A stretch of 64,000 nucleotides of DNA from contig JAZUFZ010000017.1 in assembly GCA_045640985.1 (NCBI GenBank), forward strand, positions 96,604 through 160,603. Direction: 5' to 3'. Below, one piece after another: positions 26,058 through 34,893 of the stretch. Within the stretch, counting starts at the first letter, position 1; the number at the start of each line of letters is the position of its first letter. The DNA is from Colimorpha sp045640985. GTDB taxonomy: Bacteria > Bacteroidota > Bacteroidia > Bacteroidales > P3. Under the pieces are notes generated by a model. It was not told the DNA's origin. It ran no database searches and saw nothing but the letters and a program-made list of their open reading frames with translations. Position numbers and translations under genes: made by a program.

Positions 26058-26156
26058 GATAATGTGATTTTATTAATAACTGCACAAAGATACTAAAAAA
26101 TATTGATACTCTTACTATTTTTAACAAAATGTTTTCAACACCCAATATCTCATTCA

Positions 26157-29100
26157 TTATTGTTTGAAGAAATAATCATCAACTTTTGATCGATAATATG
26201 GTGATAGGGTAGGGGGGACAACCCGGAATAGATCAATATTCTTTTCTTGTAACTTCTGGAATTTTTCCAAGTCTGAGGGTGTAGGTTGATAAATATCCTG
26301 AGCCTCATGGCTCTCTCTACGTTGTTCCTTTTCTCGTTCCATCTCGGCTTTCTCGTGCTGTAAAAGGCGAGTCATTATCTGCTGTTGGCGTTTGATTGTT
26401 TGCTGAGTAATTGTCTTATTCACCAGATCTGTCTCTGTCTGTTCCATTTGGCGCATCATTTCATCAATCTCTTTAGCCAATTTACTATTACCAGCATCCA
26501 TAGATTTCATCTCCTGACCATACTCCTGCATCATTCTACGGATCATCTCTTGTTGGGCGGCCATTCTTGCAAATTGCTCACTTACAGCGCCTTGTTCCCC
26601 AATTCTTTTCCTTCCGCTTTGGATATTCTTGCCTTCTTTTTCAAGTTGCTTTTTCAGGGCTTCCATCTGTTTATTAAGTTCCTGCTGCATTTGTTTCATT
26701 GACTTAGCAGACGGCTTCCCCGTACCAGGATTAGAACAACTATTCTTGGTTTTCATGCCTTTGTTCTTACAATTCTTATTGCTTTTTTGCTGGTTTTGGC
26801 GCATCTGGTTCTGCATCTTATCCAGAGATTCGGCTAATATCAAGGCAAGATTATTGAACGAGGTCATACTATACTGCATCGAACGTGCAGAACCTGGATT
26901 CTTAGCATTTCCATAAAACGACTGATTCATATCCAATAACCCTTGCAGAGACTTTGTTAGATTACTGTTTATCTCTGATAATTCATTCGTAATACTTGAA
27001 GCAACAGCGATTTGACGTTTTGCCATAGTCCTTAAAGAATCTTCAACATTACGAAAATCTTCCTTTATTTTATTCTGATCTACAATAATCTGCTGATATT
27101 TAGGATCCTGTATATATGTATTATTCACCCTATTGATAAGATCCTCCTGATTAAACGAAAGCTGAACCAGATTCTTCAGAAGCTGACGAACCATTTCTGC
27201 ATCTTCTGCCAGATCCGACTGCTCAATCTCCATCTGAGCCTCTTCCATCTGCTGAGCCAGACGTTCCATATCCTCAGATGCTTTATTTTGATCCTCAGAA
27301 GCCTCTTTGTTTTTTCCTTTGTTTATCTTTTGTTCTGAATTGGTTTGGTGCTGTTCAATAGACTGTTCAATAGACTTATCTACCTTAAAATCAATATCCT
27401 TATCTATTTCCTTATATTCTCTTTTAATTCCCTCAATATCCTTTTTAATATTTTGGAATTCTGAAGCTAATTGTTCTTGTTTTTCCAATAACTCAGCTTT
27501 ATCTTTTGGCTTGGAATTTGCTGTTTCTTTAGCTAATTTATCCTGCTTTTCTGCCAGTTTTTCCGTCTTTGCAATCACATCCTCCACCTTTTTCTCCATT
27601 TCCAGGCGTTTCATCAGCTCCAGATTCTGGTCCAACTGCTTTTCAAGTTCTTCATTGTTGATTTTCAGATTTTCAAGTTCCTGTTGAACCTTTTTCTTGT
27701 CCGATTCCTGAAGCAATTTATCAATCTCTTTCATCATCTCTTTCATCTCATCAGACATCACTTCATTAAACAAACGGTCCAGTTCCCTTTGCTTTTCTAT
27801 AATCTTTTCATTCTGTTCTTTATACTTTTGCTCCAGACGATTATTTTCATTAATCTGCTGTTGCATTTGCTGCATCATTTCTTTCACCTGCTCTTGCTTC
27901 TTTGCCAGCTCCTGAAGTTCTTTCTTATCTTGCCAGTTCAACTCCTTTTTATCCACCAGACGGCGCATAATATCGTTTATCTCCTCTTGGAGTTTCTTTA
28001 ATTCGCTCATAGAACCTTCTGCACTTGAATAAGCCTCCTTCGTATTCTTATCCAACAACTGTTCCAACTCCTCTTCTGTAGGTATTTCAAGCTTAAACTG
28101 TTGTGATTTTGAACTCTTTGCGCCGTGAATACCATCATTATCCCACACCTCAAAATAATACAGGACCTCATCGCCTGGCATAAGATTCCATTCTTCTGTA
28201 TTTACAGAAAAATAAAACTCCTGTGATGTTTCCTTGGTAATACCGATTTTCGTTATACTTGTATCTTTGGGAGACCCTTCCGATTTATTGCTTCGCACAA
28301 CCCTGAATTCCAAACGGGTAAATCCATAATCATCCTTAATTCGCCCATGAAAGAAAAGCCTGTCACGATCTAAGGAATCTTCCATTTCCACAACTGCAAT
28401 CATCGGCACACCATCTTCTATTACCGAAATATTATAACCCAATGTATCTATTATCTGTGTATAATGATTAACCCCATAAAACATATACGACATTGGACTC
28501 ATAACTCTCATCGAATAAGAGGCCCTGCCGTTTGCATCTGGAAAGATTGAATTATCTCCAAAATATAGCGTATCCACATCTTTCATCTGAAAGATCCACT
28601 TCACAACAGCCCCCTCGGGCAAAGTCAAATCTCCTTCGTTTGAGAATGTTTCATTCTCTCTTCCAATATAGGACGGATAATTCACCACGACTTGGAAATT
28701 GAGAATTGCCGGCTTGGGATGCACCACCAATTCGTATGTTTCAGAAGTCACATCTGCTGCGGAAAGGGCGAACTTCCGCGACTTTTGAAGGTTCTTGAAA
28801 ACATAACTATAATGCAATTTGTCAATAGCCTTCATCTTATAAATGTTGCCTTCTACATCAATAAAAACCTCATTCGGCATAGATTCTCCCGTTATCGCAA
28901 CTTTCAGCTCATAATCTTCCTGTTGTAAGGCTTCAAGGGTATCATTTTCTATTACAAAATGAAACGGGGCAGGCTTCTCATAATAAGTACTATAATTTAT
29001 AATACGTTTTGAAGGTTCCGTAACCAACGAAGGGCTGATAATCAAAAAAGCGACGACCAATACCAGAGGAGGCAAAGCATATTTCAGATACTTCTTATTG

Positions 29101-29549
29101 GATTTCAAATCTATCGCATTCAGGAAGGGGATAGGTCTTAACTGGCTGGTTTTTTGCCTGATACTTGCCTCCAACAAGTCCGAATCAATATTGTAGGACT
29201 GTCTCTGCAATTGAAGAAGATTCAACAATTTATCACTCACCTCTGGAAAATGTTCGCCGATGATCTGAGCTGCGTCATCATACGAAATTCTGTTCCCGAA
29301 TTTATGCATTTTTAGCAATGGACGTACAACAAACCACCCTAAAATTACCACCATCGCAGCCACATATACCCAAAATATTACCCCTCTTATAAGTGTTCCG
29401 AAATAGCCAAAATGCTCCAATACTACGGCAATGAGAAACATCGAAACCAACAATCCCACAGAATATAAAATACCTTTAATCAGCAAGTTCTTATAGTACT
29501 TGCGGATAAAAGCATCCAAACTTTCTATGATCGATTCTTTCTCAGCCAT
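26157..29549 (-). CDS. DUF4175-type large membrane-anchored coiled-coil protein
   Basis: About 1130 residues. I use the ATG at 29549 (MAEKESIIESLDAF); an in-frame extension to 29597 runs across the -7 box at 29568-29575. Three hydrophobic helices occur near residues 24-43, 54-77 and 155-173, then an envelope beta-rich region to about 500. Residues about 500-1090 are almost continuous coiled coil rich in Gln, Glu, Lys and Met (KKEQELAKKQEQVKEMMQQM-like heptads). It resembles the DUF4175 family of Bacteroidota, whose role is unknown. Its neighbours are convergent or divergent, so no operon. Confidence 0.8.
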   Translation of the reverse strand: MAEKESIIESLDAFIRKYYKNLLIKGILYSVGLLVSMFLIAVVLEHFGYFGTLIRGVIFWVYVAAMVVILGWFVVRPLLKMHKFGNRISYDDAAQIIGEHFPEVSDKLLNLLQLQRQSYNIDSDLLEASIRQKTSQLRPIPFLNAIDLKSNKKYLKYALPPLVLVVAFLIISPSLVTEPSKRIINYSTYYEKPAPFHFVIENDTLEALQQEDYELKVAITGESMPNEVFIDVEGNIYKMKAIDKLHYSYVFKNLQKSRKFALSAADVTSETYELVVHPKPAILNFQVVVNYPSYIGRENETFSNEGDLTLPEGAVVKWIFQMKDVDTLYFGDNSIFPDANGRASYSMRVMSPMSYMFYGVNHYTQIIDTLGYNISVIEDGVPMIAVVEMEDSLDRDRLFFHGRIKDDYGFTRLEFRVVRSNKSEGSPKDTSITKIGITKETSQEFYFSVNTEEWNLMPGDEVLYYFEVWDNDGIHGAKSSKSQQFKLEIPTEEELEQLLDKNTKEAYSSAEGSMSELKKLQEEINDIMRRLVDKKELNWQDKKELQELAKKQEQVKEMMQQMQQQINENNRLEQKYKEQNEKIIEKQRELDRLFNEVMSDEMKEMMKEIDKLLQESDKKKVQQELENLKINNEELEKQLDQNLELMKRLEMEKKVEDVIAKTEKLAEKQDKLAKETANSKPKDKAELLEKQEQLASEFQNIKKDIEGIKREYKEIDKDIDFKVDKSIEQSIEQHQTNSEQKINKGKNKEASEDQNKASEDMERLAQQMEEAQMEIEQSDLAEDAEMVRQLLKNLVQLSFNQEDLINRVNNTYIQDPKYQQIIVDQNKIKEDFRNVEDSLRTMAKRQIAVASSITNELSEINSNLTKSLQGLLDMNQSFYGNAKNPGSARSMQYSMTSFNNLALILAESLDKMQNQMRQNQQKSNKNCKNKGMKTKNSCSNPGTGKPSAKSMKQMQQELNKQMEALKKQLEKEGKNIQSGRKRIGEQGAVSEQFARMAAQQEMIRRMMQEYGQEMKSMDAGNSKLAKEIDEMMRQMEQTETDLVNKTITQQTIKRQQQIMTRLLQHEKAEMEREKEQRRESHEAQDIYQPTPSDLEKFQKLQEKNIDLFRVVPPTLSPYYRSKVDDYFFKQ

Positions 29550-29567
29550 TATACTAAATTTAACTTG

Positions 29568-29575
29568 CAAAGATA
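29568..29575 (-). promoter_or_regulatory. -7 box (TATCTTTG) for the DUF4175 gene
   Basis: TATCTTTG, 18 nt before the start at 29549. It faces away from the SDR promoter at 29627. Confidence 0.7.
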
Positions 29576-29626
29576 CGAATAAATTTTGAAATAACAATAT
29601 TTTTTACTTCATTAAAAAAAAGAGTG

Positions 29627-29634
29627 TATCTTTG
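29627..29634 (+). promoter_or_regulatory. -7 box (TATCTTTG) for the SDR gene
   Basis: TATCTTTG 20 nt before the ATG at 29655, matching TAnnTTTG. Confidence 0.7.
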
Positions 29635-29654
29635 CAAAAAATTTCTTCTTCATA

Positions 29655-30455
29655 ATGGATAAAGTTATTCTTATTACAGGAGCTTCTTCCGGATTCGGAA
29701 AATCCACCGCAGAACTGCTTGCGAAAAAAGGGTATATCGTATATGGAACCAGCAGAAAACCAAGCGAGCACCCCACTATCAAAATGATTGTCATGGATGT
29801 GCGGAATCGAGAATCCGTACAAATGGGAGTTATGAAAATTATTGAAGAACAGGGCCATATTGATGTCCTTATCAATAATGCCGGAATGGGTATCGGAGGA
29901 TCGCTCGAACTTGCTACACAAGAAGAAATTGACCTCCAGATGGGCACCAACTTCGGAGGATGCGTTAATCTTTGCCAGACTGTGCTCCCATATATGAGAA
30001 AACAACGCAACGGACGTATCATTAATTTCAGCTCTATCGGCGGCGTTATGGGCTTACCCTATCAAGGGTTCTACTCAGCCTCAAAATTCGCTATAGAGGG
30101 CTTTTCTGAGGCTCTGAGCGCCGAAGTAAGCCGGTTCGGCATCTCTGTCTCTATGGTAGAACCTGGCGATTTTGCTACGGGATTTACAGCTTCAAGAAAA
30201 AACTCAGAAACTACACTCAACGATCCTGACTATGGTCCCGTGTTCAAAACTGCATTGGGAATCATCGAAAACGAAGAAAATGGAGGCCTGAAACCTGAAG
30301 TTCTGGCAAAAACCATACTTAAGATTGTAGAATGCCGTAAGCCAAAACTACGCTATGTAGTAGCAAATCTGGAACAGCGTACCTCTGTTCTTCTGAAGAA
30401 GATCATTACAGGAAATCAATTTGTCGGAGTACTCCGGAGCTACTATAAAAGCTGA
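29655..30455 (+). CDS. Short-chain dehydrogenase/reductase (SDR)
   Basis: 266-residue classical SDR. NAD(P)-binding GASSGFGKSTAELL at residues 8-21; NNAGMG near 74; the catalytic triad as Ser in INFSSIGGVMG near 130, and YSASK (Tyr and Lys) near 142-146; then VEPGDFATGF. Substrate is not readable from sequence. It is convergent with the SPT/acyltransferase pair, so a role as a 3-ketosphinganine reductase is possible but unproven; many SDRs of this type have other substrates. Own promoter and terminator. Confidence 0.88.
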   Translation: MDKVILITGASSGFGKSTAELLAKKGYIVYGTSRKPSEHPTIKMIVMDVRNRESVQMGVMKIIEEQGHIDVLINNAGMGIGGSLELATQEEIDLQMGTNFGGCVNLCQTVLPYMRKQRNGRIINFSSIGGVMGLPYQGFYSASKFAIEGFSEALSAEVSRFGISVSMVEPGDFATGFTASRKNSETTLNDPDYGPVFKTALGIIENEENGGLKPEVLAKTILKIVECRKPKLRYVVANLEQRTSVLLKKIITGNQFVGVLRSYYKS

Positions 30456-30483
30456 GAAAATCAGGCAAACTCTACAAAAAACA

Positions 30484-30514
30484 AAACCCACCTTTTCGGG
30501 TGGGTTTCTTTTTT
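30484..30514 (+). terminator. Terminator of the SDR gene
   Basis: Stem AAACCCACC/GGTGGGTTT with TTTTC loop bases, followed by CTTTTTT, 28 nt after the stop at 30455. Confidence 0.88.
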
Positions 30515-30527
30515 ATGCAACTATAAC

Positions 30528-31649
30528 TTATATTGTCTGGCCGAAAACGGCACGGGTCATAAGTGGTTCTGCTTCATACTGGTTACCCCATATCTTGACG
30601 GCCTCATTACCGATAATCTGAGGGTTGCTGTATGCCCATTGCACATTATGACGGATAGCGGCGGCATTCATCTCTGCATAATAGATGGAATGAACCCCTC
30701 GTTTCTGCCATTCTGGATGTACGCCATTGAGCAACAAGTCGATAGTATCAAATTTATGAAGTGCCTTCAGGAGATGATACCAGCCGAACGGGAAAAGATG
30801 ACCGTTCGCCTTTTTATAGGCATCATTCAAATCGGGAATCGACAAGCCGAAAGCCACCAGATTGTCGTCCTGATCTACGACGAAATTTGCAAATTCCAGA
30901 TTCAGGAACGGAAAATATTCATTAATATAAACATCTATTTCCTTCTCCGTAAGAGGCACGAAATCATAAAGATCCTGAAATGCGTTATTCAACGTATAGA
31001 AGAATTTGCGGGCATAGGGATACACCTCTTTGCGCTTCTTGAATTTGAGCAGTTTGAGGTTGTATTTTTCAAGAATCAGACCATTGATTCTTGCCACTTT
31101 TTCGGGAATCGGCTGATTGGCCGGCATTTTGTTCTGCTGCCAGCGGCACTTGATTTCCATTCCGAAACGCTCAACAAAGCGGACATAATATTCCGGATTG
31201 TATAGTGTAGAAAGATTCTGGCGGGCATCGAAATTATCTATTGCCCAACATTCCTTATCCATGTCGGTAAATCCGAAAGGACCTTCTATCTCATTCATTC
31301 CCTTTGATTTGCCCCACGCTATAACGGTATTCATAAGGGCAACAAAGACATCATAATCTTCAATGAAGTCCATCCATCCGAAACGACATGCTTTCTTGTT
31401 CCAGCGCTCGTTGGAGCGGGGATTGATGATACCTGCCACACGTCCTACAGGTTTCCCGTCACGGAAAGCCATCCACATCTGAAATTCGCAATATTCGAGG
31501 GAAGGGTTCTTCTTGGTAAGGAGTGCCATTTCATCCCTCATCAGCGGCGGGATATACGTCGGCGCATCCTTAAAGAGATTCATCTGGAAAGCAATGAATT
31601 GTTTGATGTCTTGTCGGCTTTGAACTTTCTTTATGATTATCTCTGCCAT
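30528..31649 (-). CDS. GNAT-fold acyltransferase, candidate bacterial ceramide synthase
   Basis: 373 residues with no signal peptide. The start IIIKKVQSRQDIKQFIAFQM followed by PTYIPPLMRDEM is typical of the large GNAT-like family that includes the bacterial ceramide synthase described in Caulobacter; a WMAFRDGKPVGRVAGIINPR strand-turn (near residue 58) and a C-terminal HPEWQKRGVHSIYYAEMN segment (near 318) fit an acetyl/acyl-CoA-binding fold. The gene starts 3 nt after the stop of the serine palmitoyltransferase gene, so it is almost certainly co-expressed. Proposed reaction: N-acylation of the sphingoid base. This is inference from fold and context. Confidence 0.7.
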   Translation of the reverse strand: MAEIIIKKVQSRQDIKQFIAFQMNLFKDAPTYIPPLMRDEMALLTKKNPSLEYCEFQMWMAFRDGKPVGRVAGIINPRSNERWNKKACRFGWMDFIEDYDVFVALMNTVIAWGKSKGMNEIEGPFGFTDMDKECWAIDNFDARQNLSTLYNPEYYVRFVERFGMEIKCRWQQNKMPANQPIPEKVARINGLILEKYNLKLLKFKKRKEVYPYARKFFYTLNNAFQDLYDFVPLTEKEIDVYINEYFPFLNLEFANFVVDQDDNLVAFGLSIPDLNDAYKKANGHLFPFGWYHLLKALHKFDTIDLLLNGVHPEWQKRGVHSIYYAEMNAAAIRHNVQWAYSNPQIIGNEAVKIWGNQYEAEPLMTRAVFGQTI

Positions 31650-31652
31650 AGC

Positions 31653-32837
31653 TTAGAGTATTTCTAATTGCTTGAATGTTTTATAAATATGATCCACTGC
31701 ATAATCTACCTGCTCGCGGGTATGGGTGGCCATGAGTGCCACACGTATCAGCGTATCTTCTGAAGGAACTGCCGGCGCGATTACCGGTGTCACAAAAATA
31801 CCCTGTTCCAGAAGCATGTGGGTCAGCAGGAAAGTCTTGTCATTATCGCGGACAAAGAGTGGAATGATAGGAGTTTCAGTGTTACCTATCTCAAAACCAA
31901 GGTCTTTGAACGATTTCAAAGCATAATTTGTGATGTCCCAAAGGGCCTGCTGGCGTTCAGGCTCGGAGCGCATGATATGGAGCGCAGCCAAAACTGAAGC
32001 CGTTGAGGCAGGGGAGATGGACGCCGTAAAGATATAAGGACGGACATTATGTTTCATCCAGTTGATGGTTTCCTTGTCTGAAGCTATGAATCCGCCCACG
32101 GAAGCAAGTGATTTTGAGAAGGTTCCCATCACGAGTTCCACATTGGGCAACTGGTTGAAATGGTCACAGGTTCCGCGACCTTCACGGCCGAACACACCCA
32201 ATCCATGAGCTTCGTCCACCATGAGAGTTGCCTGATATTTATTACAGAGATCCACCATCTGCGGGATCTTTGCCACATCGCCTTCCATGCTGAAAACGCC
32301 GTCAGTTACAACAAGTTTCGAAGCTTCAACAGGACATTTCTGGAGTACGCGTTCAAGGTCCTCAAGATTATTGTGGCGATATTTGTAAGTGGTTGCAAAC
32401 GTAATCTGCTTACCCTCCATGATAGACGCATGGTCGCGCTCATCGAAAATCACAAAATCGTTACGTCCAGTAACACAGGGAATCACACCCGAGTTTGCCT
32501 GGAAACCGGCTGAAAACAGCATCACGCCATCCTTGCCCAGAAATTCTGCCAGTTCGTCCTGCAGCTGGATATGAATATCAAGTGTGCCGTTGAGGAACGG
32601 AGAACCCGCACAGCCTGAACCGTATTTATCGATGGCGGCCTTGGCTGCCTCTTTGATTTTTGGATGGTTGGTAAGACCAAGATAAGAATTTGAACCGAAC
32701 ATCAACACTTTTTTCCCATTCACAAGAACTTCCGTATTCTGCTCGGATGATATAGGGGTAAAATAGGGATAGATTCCTTTAGCTTTTGCCTCCTGGGGAG
32801 TTGTGTATTGTGCTAACTTTTTCTGAAGAGGTTTCAT
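31653..32837 (-). CDS. Serine palmitoyltransferase-type alpha-oxoamine synthase
   Basis: 394-residue PLP enzyme that condenses an amino acid with an acyl-CoA; in Bacteroidales the homologue makes the sphingolipid base. Visible: SNSYLGLTNHPK near residue 49, GSGCAGSPFLNGT near 73, DERDHASIMEG near 132, the cofactor Asp and His in VDEAHGLGVFG near 205, and the PLP lysine in GTFSKSLASVGGF near 238. It also resembles 2-amino-3-ketobutyrate ligase and BioF; the adjacent GNAT acyltransferase and the taxon favour the sphingolipid role. The partner gene starts 3 nt downstream. Confidence 0.85.
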   Translation of the reverse strand: MKPLQKKLAQYTTPQEAKAKGIYPYFTPISSEQNTEVLVNGKKVLMFGSNSYLGLTNHPKIKEAAKAAIDKYGSGCAGSPFLNGTLDIHIQLQDELAEFLGKDGVMLFSAGFQANSGVIPCVTGRNDFVIFDERDHASIMEGKQITFATTYKYRHNNLEDLERVLQKCPVEASKLVVTDGVFSMEGDVAKIPQMVDLCNKYQATLMVDEAHGLGVFGREGRGTCDHFNQLPNVELVMGTFSKSLASVGGFIASDKETINWMKHNVRPYIFTASISPASTASVLAALHIMRSEPERQQALWDITNYALKSFKDLGFEIGNTETPIIPLFVRDNDKTFLLTHMLLEQGIFVTPVIAPAVPSEDTLIRVALMATHTREQVDYAVDHIYKTFKQLEIL

Positions 32838-32895
32838 CTTTTATTCAATAAAAACAAAATGCAAAATAACGAAAAATTTTCGGATTATTAATAAT

Positions 32896-33654
32896 TTATT
32901 CTGTTAAAAATGAAAACAGCGTTCCCGTTATTCTGCTTGCTCCTATTCTAAAATATTGATTATTAATATAGTCATTCCCCATTATTTTTTTTGCCAAATG
33001 CATATATTCCAAGGCCTGAGCGGGGGTAGATATTCCTCCAGCGGCCTTAAAACCTACAATTTTACCACTTTTTAAGTAAAATTTTTTCACATTTTGAAGC
33101 ATTATTTCGGCTGCTTCAAGGGTGGCTCCTACGGCGATTTTCCCCGTAGAGGTCTTTATGAAGTCCGCTCCTGACTCCATGGCAATCTCAGACGCCCGCG
33201 CAATATGGACAGGGGAGAGGAGTTCTCCCGTTTCGAGAATCACTTTCAGTTTCTTCTCCTTGCAGACCTTCCGGAATGCCGCTATCTCTGCTGCCACAGC
33301 CTCATAATCCCCTTCCAGGAATGCTCCGCGGGATATTACCATATCAATCTCATCTGCCCCCGATTCAATCGCGTATTCCGCCTCCTTCAGCCGGAGGGGT
33401 AGGGGAGACTGACCGGAAGGAAACGCGCCCGCTACCGAAGCAACCCTGATACCGCTGTTTTCCAGCACCTTATGCGCAGTTTCTACAAAATTTGGATATA
33501 CACATACCGCCGCAACCGGCGCAATTCCCCGCGACAAATCCTGCATCTTGAGCGTATTCTCACAAAATTGCCTTACCGACCGCTGCGTGTCGAGAGGGGA
33601 GAGGGTCGTATTGTCAATACAGGTAAAAAGGGTCCTATAATCCTGATTTTCCAT
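32896..33654 (-). CDS. deoC: Deoxyribose-phosphate aldolase
   Basis: Class I aldolase cleaving 2-deoxyribose-5-phosphate to glyceraldehyde-3-phosphate and acetaldehyde. 252 residues. Features: DNTTLSPLDT near residue 13, ADEIDMVISRGAFLEGDYE near residue 95 (catalytic Asp), the Schiff-base lysine in ADFIKTSTGKI near 165, and the second lysine in VGFKAAGGIST near 197. It lies 43 nt downstream of rpiB on the same strand; both act on (deoxy)ribose phosphates, so a shared pentose-salvage transcript is plausible. Confidence 0.96.
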   Translation of the reverse strand: MENQDYRTLFTCIDNTTLSPLDTQRSVRQFCENTLKMQDLSRGIAPVAAVCVYPNFVETAHKVLENSGIRVASVAGAFPSGQSPLPLRLKEAEYAIESGADEIDMVISRGAFLEGDYEAVAAEIAAFRKVCKEKKLKVILETGELLSPVHIARASEIAMESGADFIKTSTGKIAVGATLEAAEIMLQNVKKFYLKSGKIVGFKAAGGISTPAQALEYMHLAKKIMGNDYINNQYFRIGASRITGTLFSFLTE

Positions 33655-33697
33655 AACTTGTTATATGTCCGCTAAATAAAGTCCGCAGGAAAGACTG

Positions 33698-34147
33698 CTA
33701 TTTGAGGAGCTGACTGATTTTTTCCACACGGCGGATATGGCGTCCGCCTTCAAATTCGGTAGTAAAGAATTCATTTACAATCTCAAACGCCAGTTCCTCG
33801 GAAATAAAACGGGCAGGCATGGCCAGCACATTGGCATTATTATGCTGACGCACCAGATGCGCAATTTCCTTCTCCCAGCAGAGACCGCATCTCACGTTAG
33901 GATACTTGTTTACGGTCATGCTCACACCTTCGCCGGAGCCGCAGATAACAATACCGCGGGCGTATGTTCCATTATTGATTACACGACCCACCTGATGCGC
34001 GAAATCAGGATAGTCACATGACTCGGTACTGTTTGTACCATAGTCAATTACCTCAAAACCTTTGTCCTCAAGAAGCTTCTTGACCTTCAGTTTCAATTCA
34101 TATCCGGCATGGTCGGACGCCATAGGAATAATTTCTTTCATTTTCAC
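33698..34147 (-). CDS. rpiB: Ribose-5-phosphate isomerase B
   Basis: Interconverts ribose-5-phosphate and ribulose-5-phosphate. 149 residues, usual length for RpiB/LacAB. Motifs: ASDHAGYELK at residues 10-19, GTNSTESCDYPDFA near 37-50, and the anion-binding CGSGEGVSMTVNKYPNVRCG near 69-88, which contains the active-site Cys. A second in-frame ATG at 34141 is an alternative start. The gene borders the proposed replication origin and is transcribed away from it. Confidence 0.97.
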   Translation of the reverse strand: MKMKEIIPMASDHAGYELKLKVKKLLEDKGFEVIDYGTNSTESCDYPDFAHQVGRVINNGTYARGIVICGSGEGVSMTVNKYPNVRCGLCWEKEIAHLVRQHNNANVLAMPARFISEELAFEIVNEFFTTEFEGGRHIRRVEKISQLLK

Positions 34148-34171
34148 GATTGTTGATAAATATTATGAATG

Positions 34172-34179
34172 CAAAATTA
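34172..34179 (-). promoter_or_regulatory. -7 box (TAATTTTG) for rpiB-deoC
   Basis: TAATTTTG, 24 nt before the rpiB ATG, matching TAnnTTTG. It lies at the edge of the proposed oriC. Confidence 0.6.
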
Positions 34180-34189
34180 CGAAAAAAAT

Positions 34190-34640
34190 ATAACATACTC
34201 ATACAAAAGAATATAAACTTATGCACAACTTGCGAACAATAACGCATAAAATCCATAGAATAAACCATTTACCAAATTATCAACATCCCAAGTGTTGATA
34301 ATTTGAAAACAGACTGTGGATAGCCCTGTTGATAAAAATCCATGTGGAAAACCTCACAAATTATGAGTCCAAATTCCACAGATTCCTACCCGTTTCAGCC
34401 CGTTTTTCAACAAAAACAGCCCCGAAAATTTTTCCACAAAAAACCAGTGAACAATCATCCGAACATAATGTTGATAACTCATCAAAATATTAATCCACAA
34501 TAAATTAAACCATGAAAAACAAGTGATAACTTTTGATAAATAAATCCAGTTTCCCCCACTGAAAAAGTTATCAACCATATCAACACACTAAAAAAAAGAA
34601 AAAATACATTAAAATTAAAAGATAATTATTTTTTTTATTG
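34190..34640. other. Probable chromosomal replication origin (oriC)
   Basis: DnaA-box-like 9-mers crowd this non-coding stretch. Boxes fitting TTATnCACA or TTATCAACA: 34219-34227, 34277-34285, 34293-34301 (opposite strand, forming a dyad with the previous box), 34327-34335 (opposite), 34469-34477 (opposite). One-mismatch boxes: 34315-34323, 34343-34351, 34404-34412, 34430-34438, 34491-34499, 34568-34576, 34577-34585. An AT-rich tract (34586-34640), a candidate unwinding element, follows. Gene orientation flips here and parS sites lie nearby. Function is inferred; dnaA itself is not in the window. Confidence 0.8.
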
Positions 34641-34704
34641 GTAGAACCAATTACACGAGGCAGAGAAATTCATACAGAAAAGATAGAAAACAGATCTTAT
34701 AGTT

Positions 34705-34866
34705 CCTTTTCAAGAGTCGTTTTCTGCGCTCGGCTTATTCGCTTTATTTAATTTTACTTGTGGTGCTCATGAACAAATTTGGTCTTTGTCCCACCGGGTC
34801 AAATTCATAGCTTACGCTCATGAACAAATTTGGTTATCGAAAACGTTCAATTTTATTCATATCCGT
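34705..34866 (+). repeat. Modular dispersed repeat, copy 2
   Basis: Same ordered blocks as 20756-20917. Two extra modules are present here: TTCTGCGCTCGGCTT after the first block, and the 15-mer CATGAACAAATTTGG twice (34769 and 34819). It lies 65 bp from the last oriC feature. Confidence 0.85.
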
Positions 34867-34893
34867 ACTTTCCAGGCATTTTCAGAGAAAAAT

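Noticed and set aside
31653..32837. 2-amino-3-ketobutyrate CoA ligase (kbl) or BioF
   Set aside because: Same enzyme family, but no threonine dehydrogenase or biotin genes nearby, and the coupled GNAT acyltransferase fits sphingolipid synthesis better. Not fully excluded.
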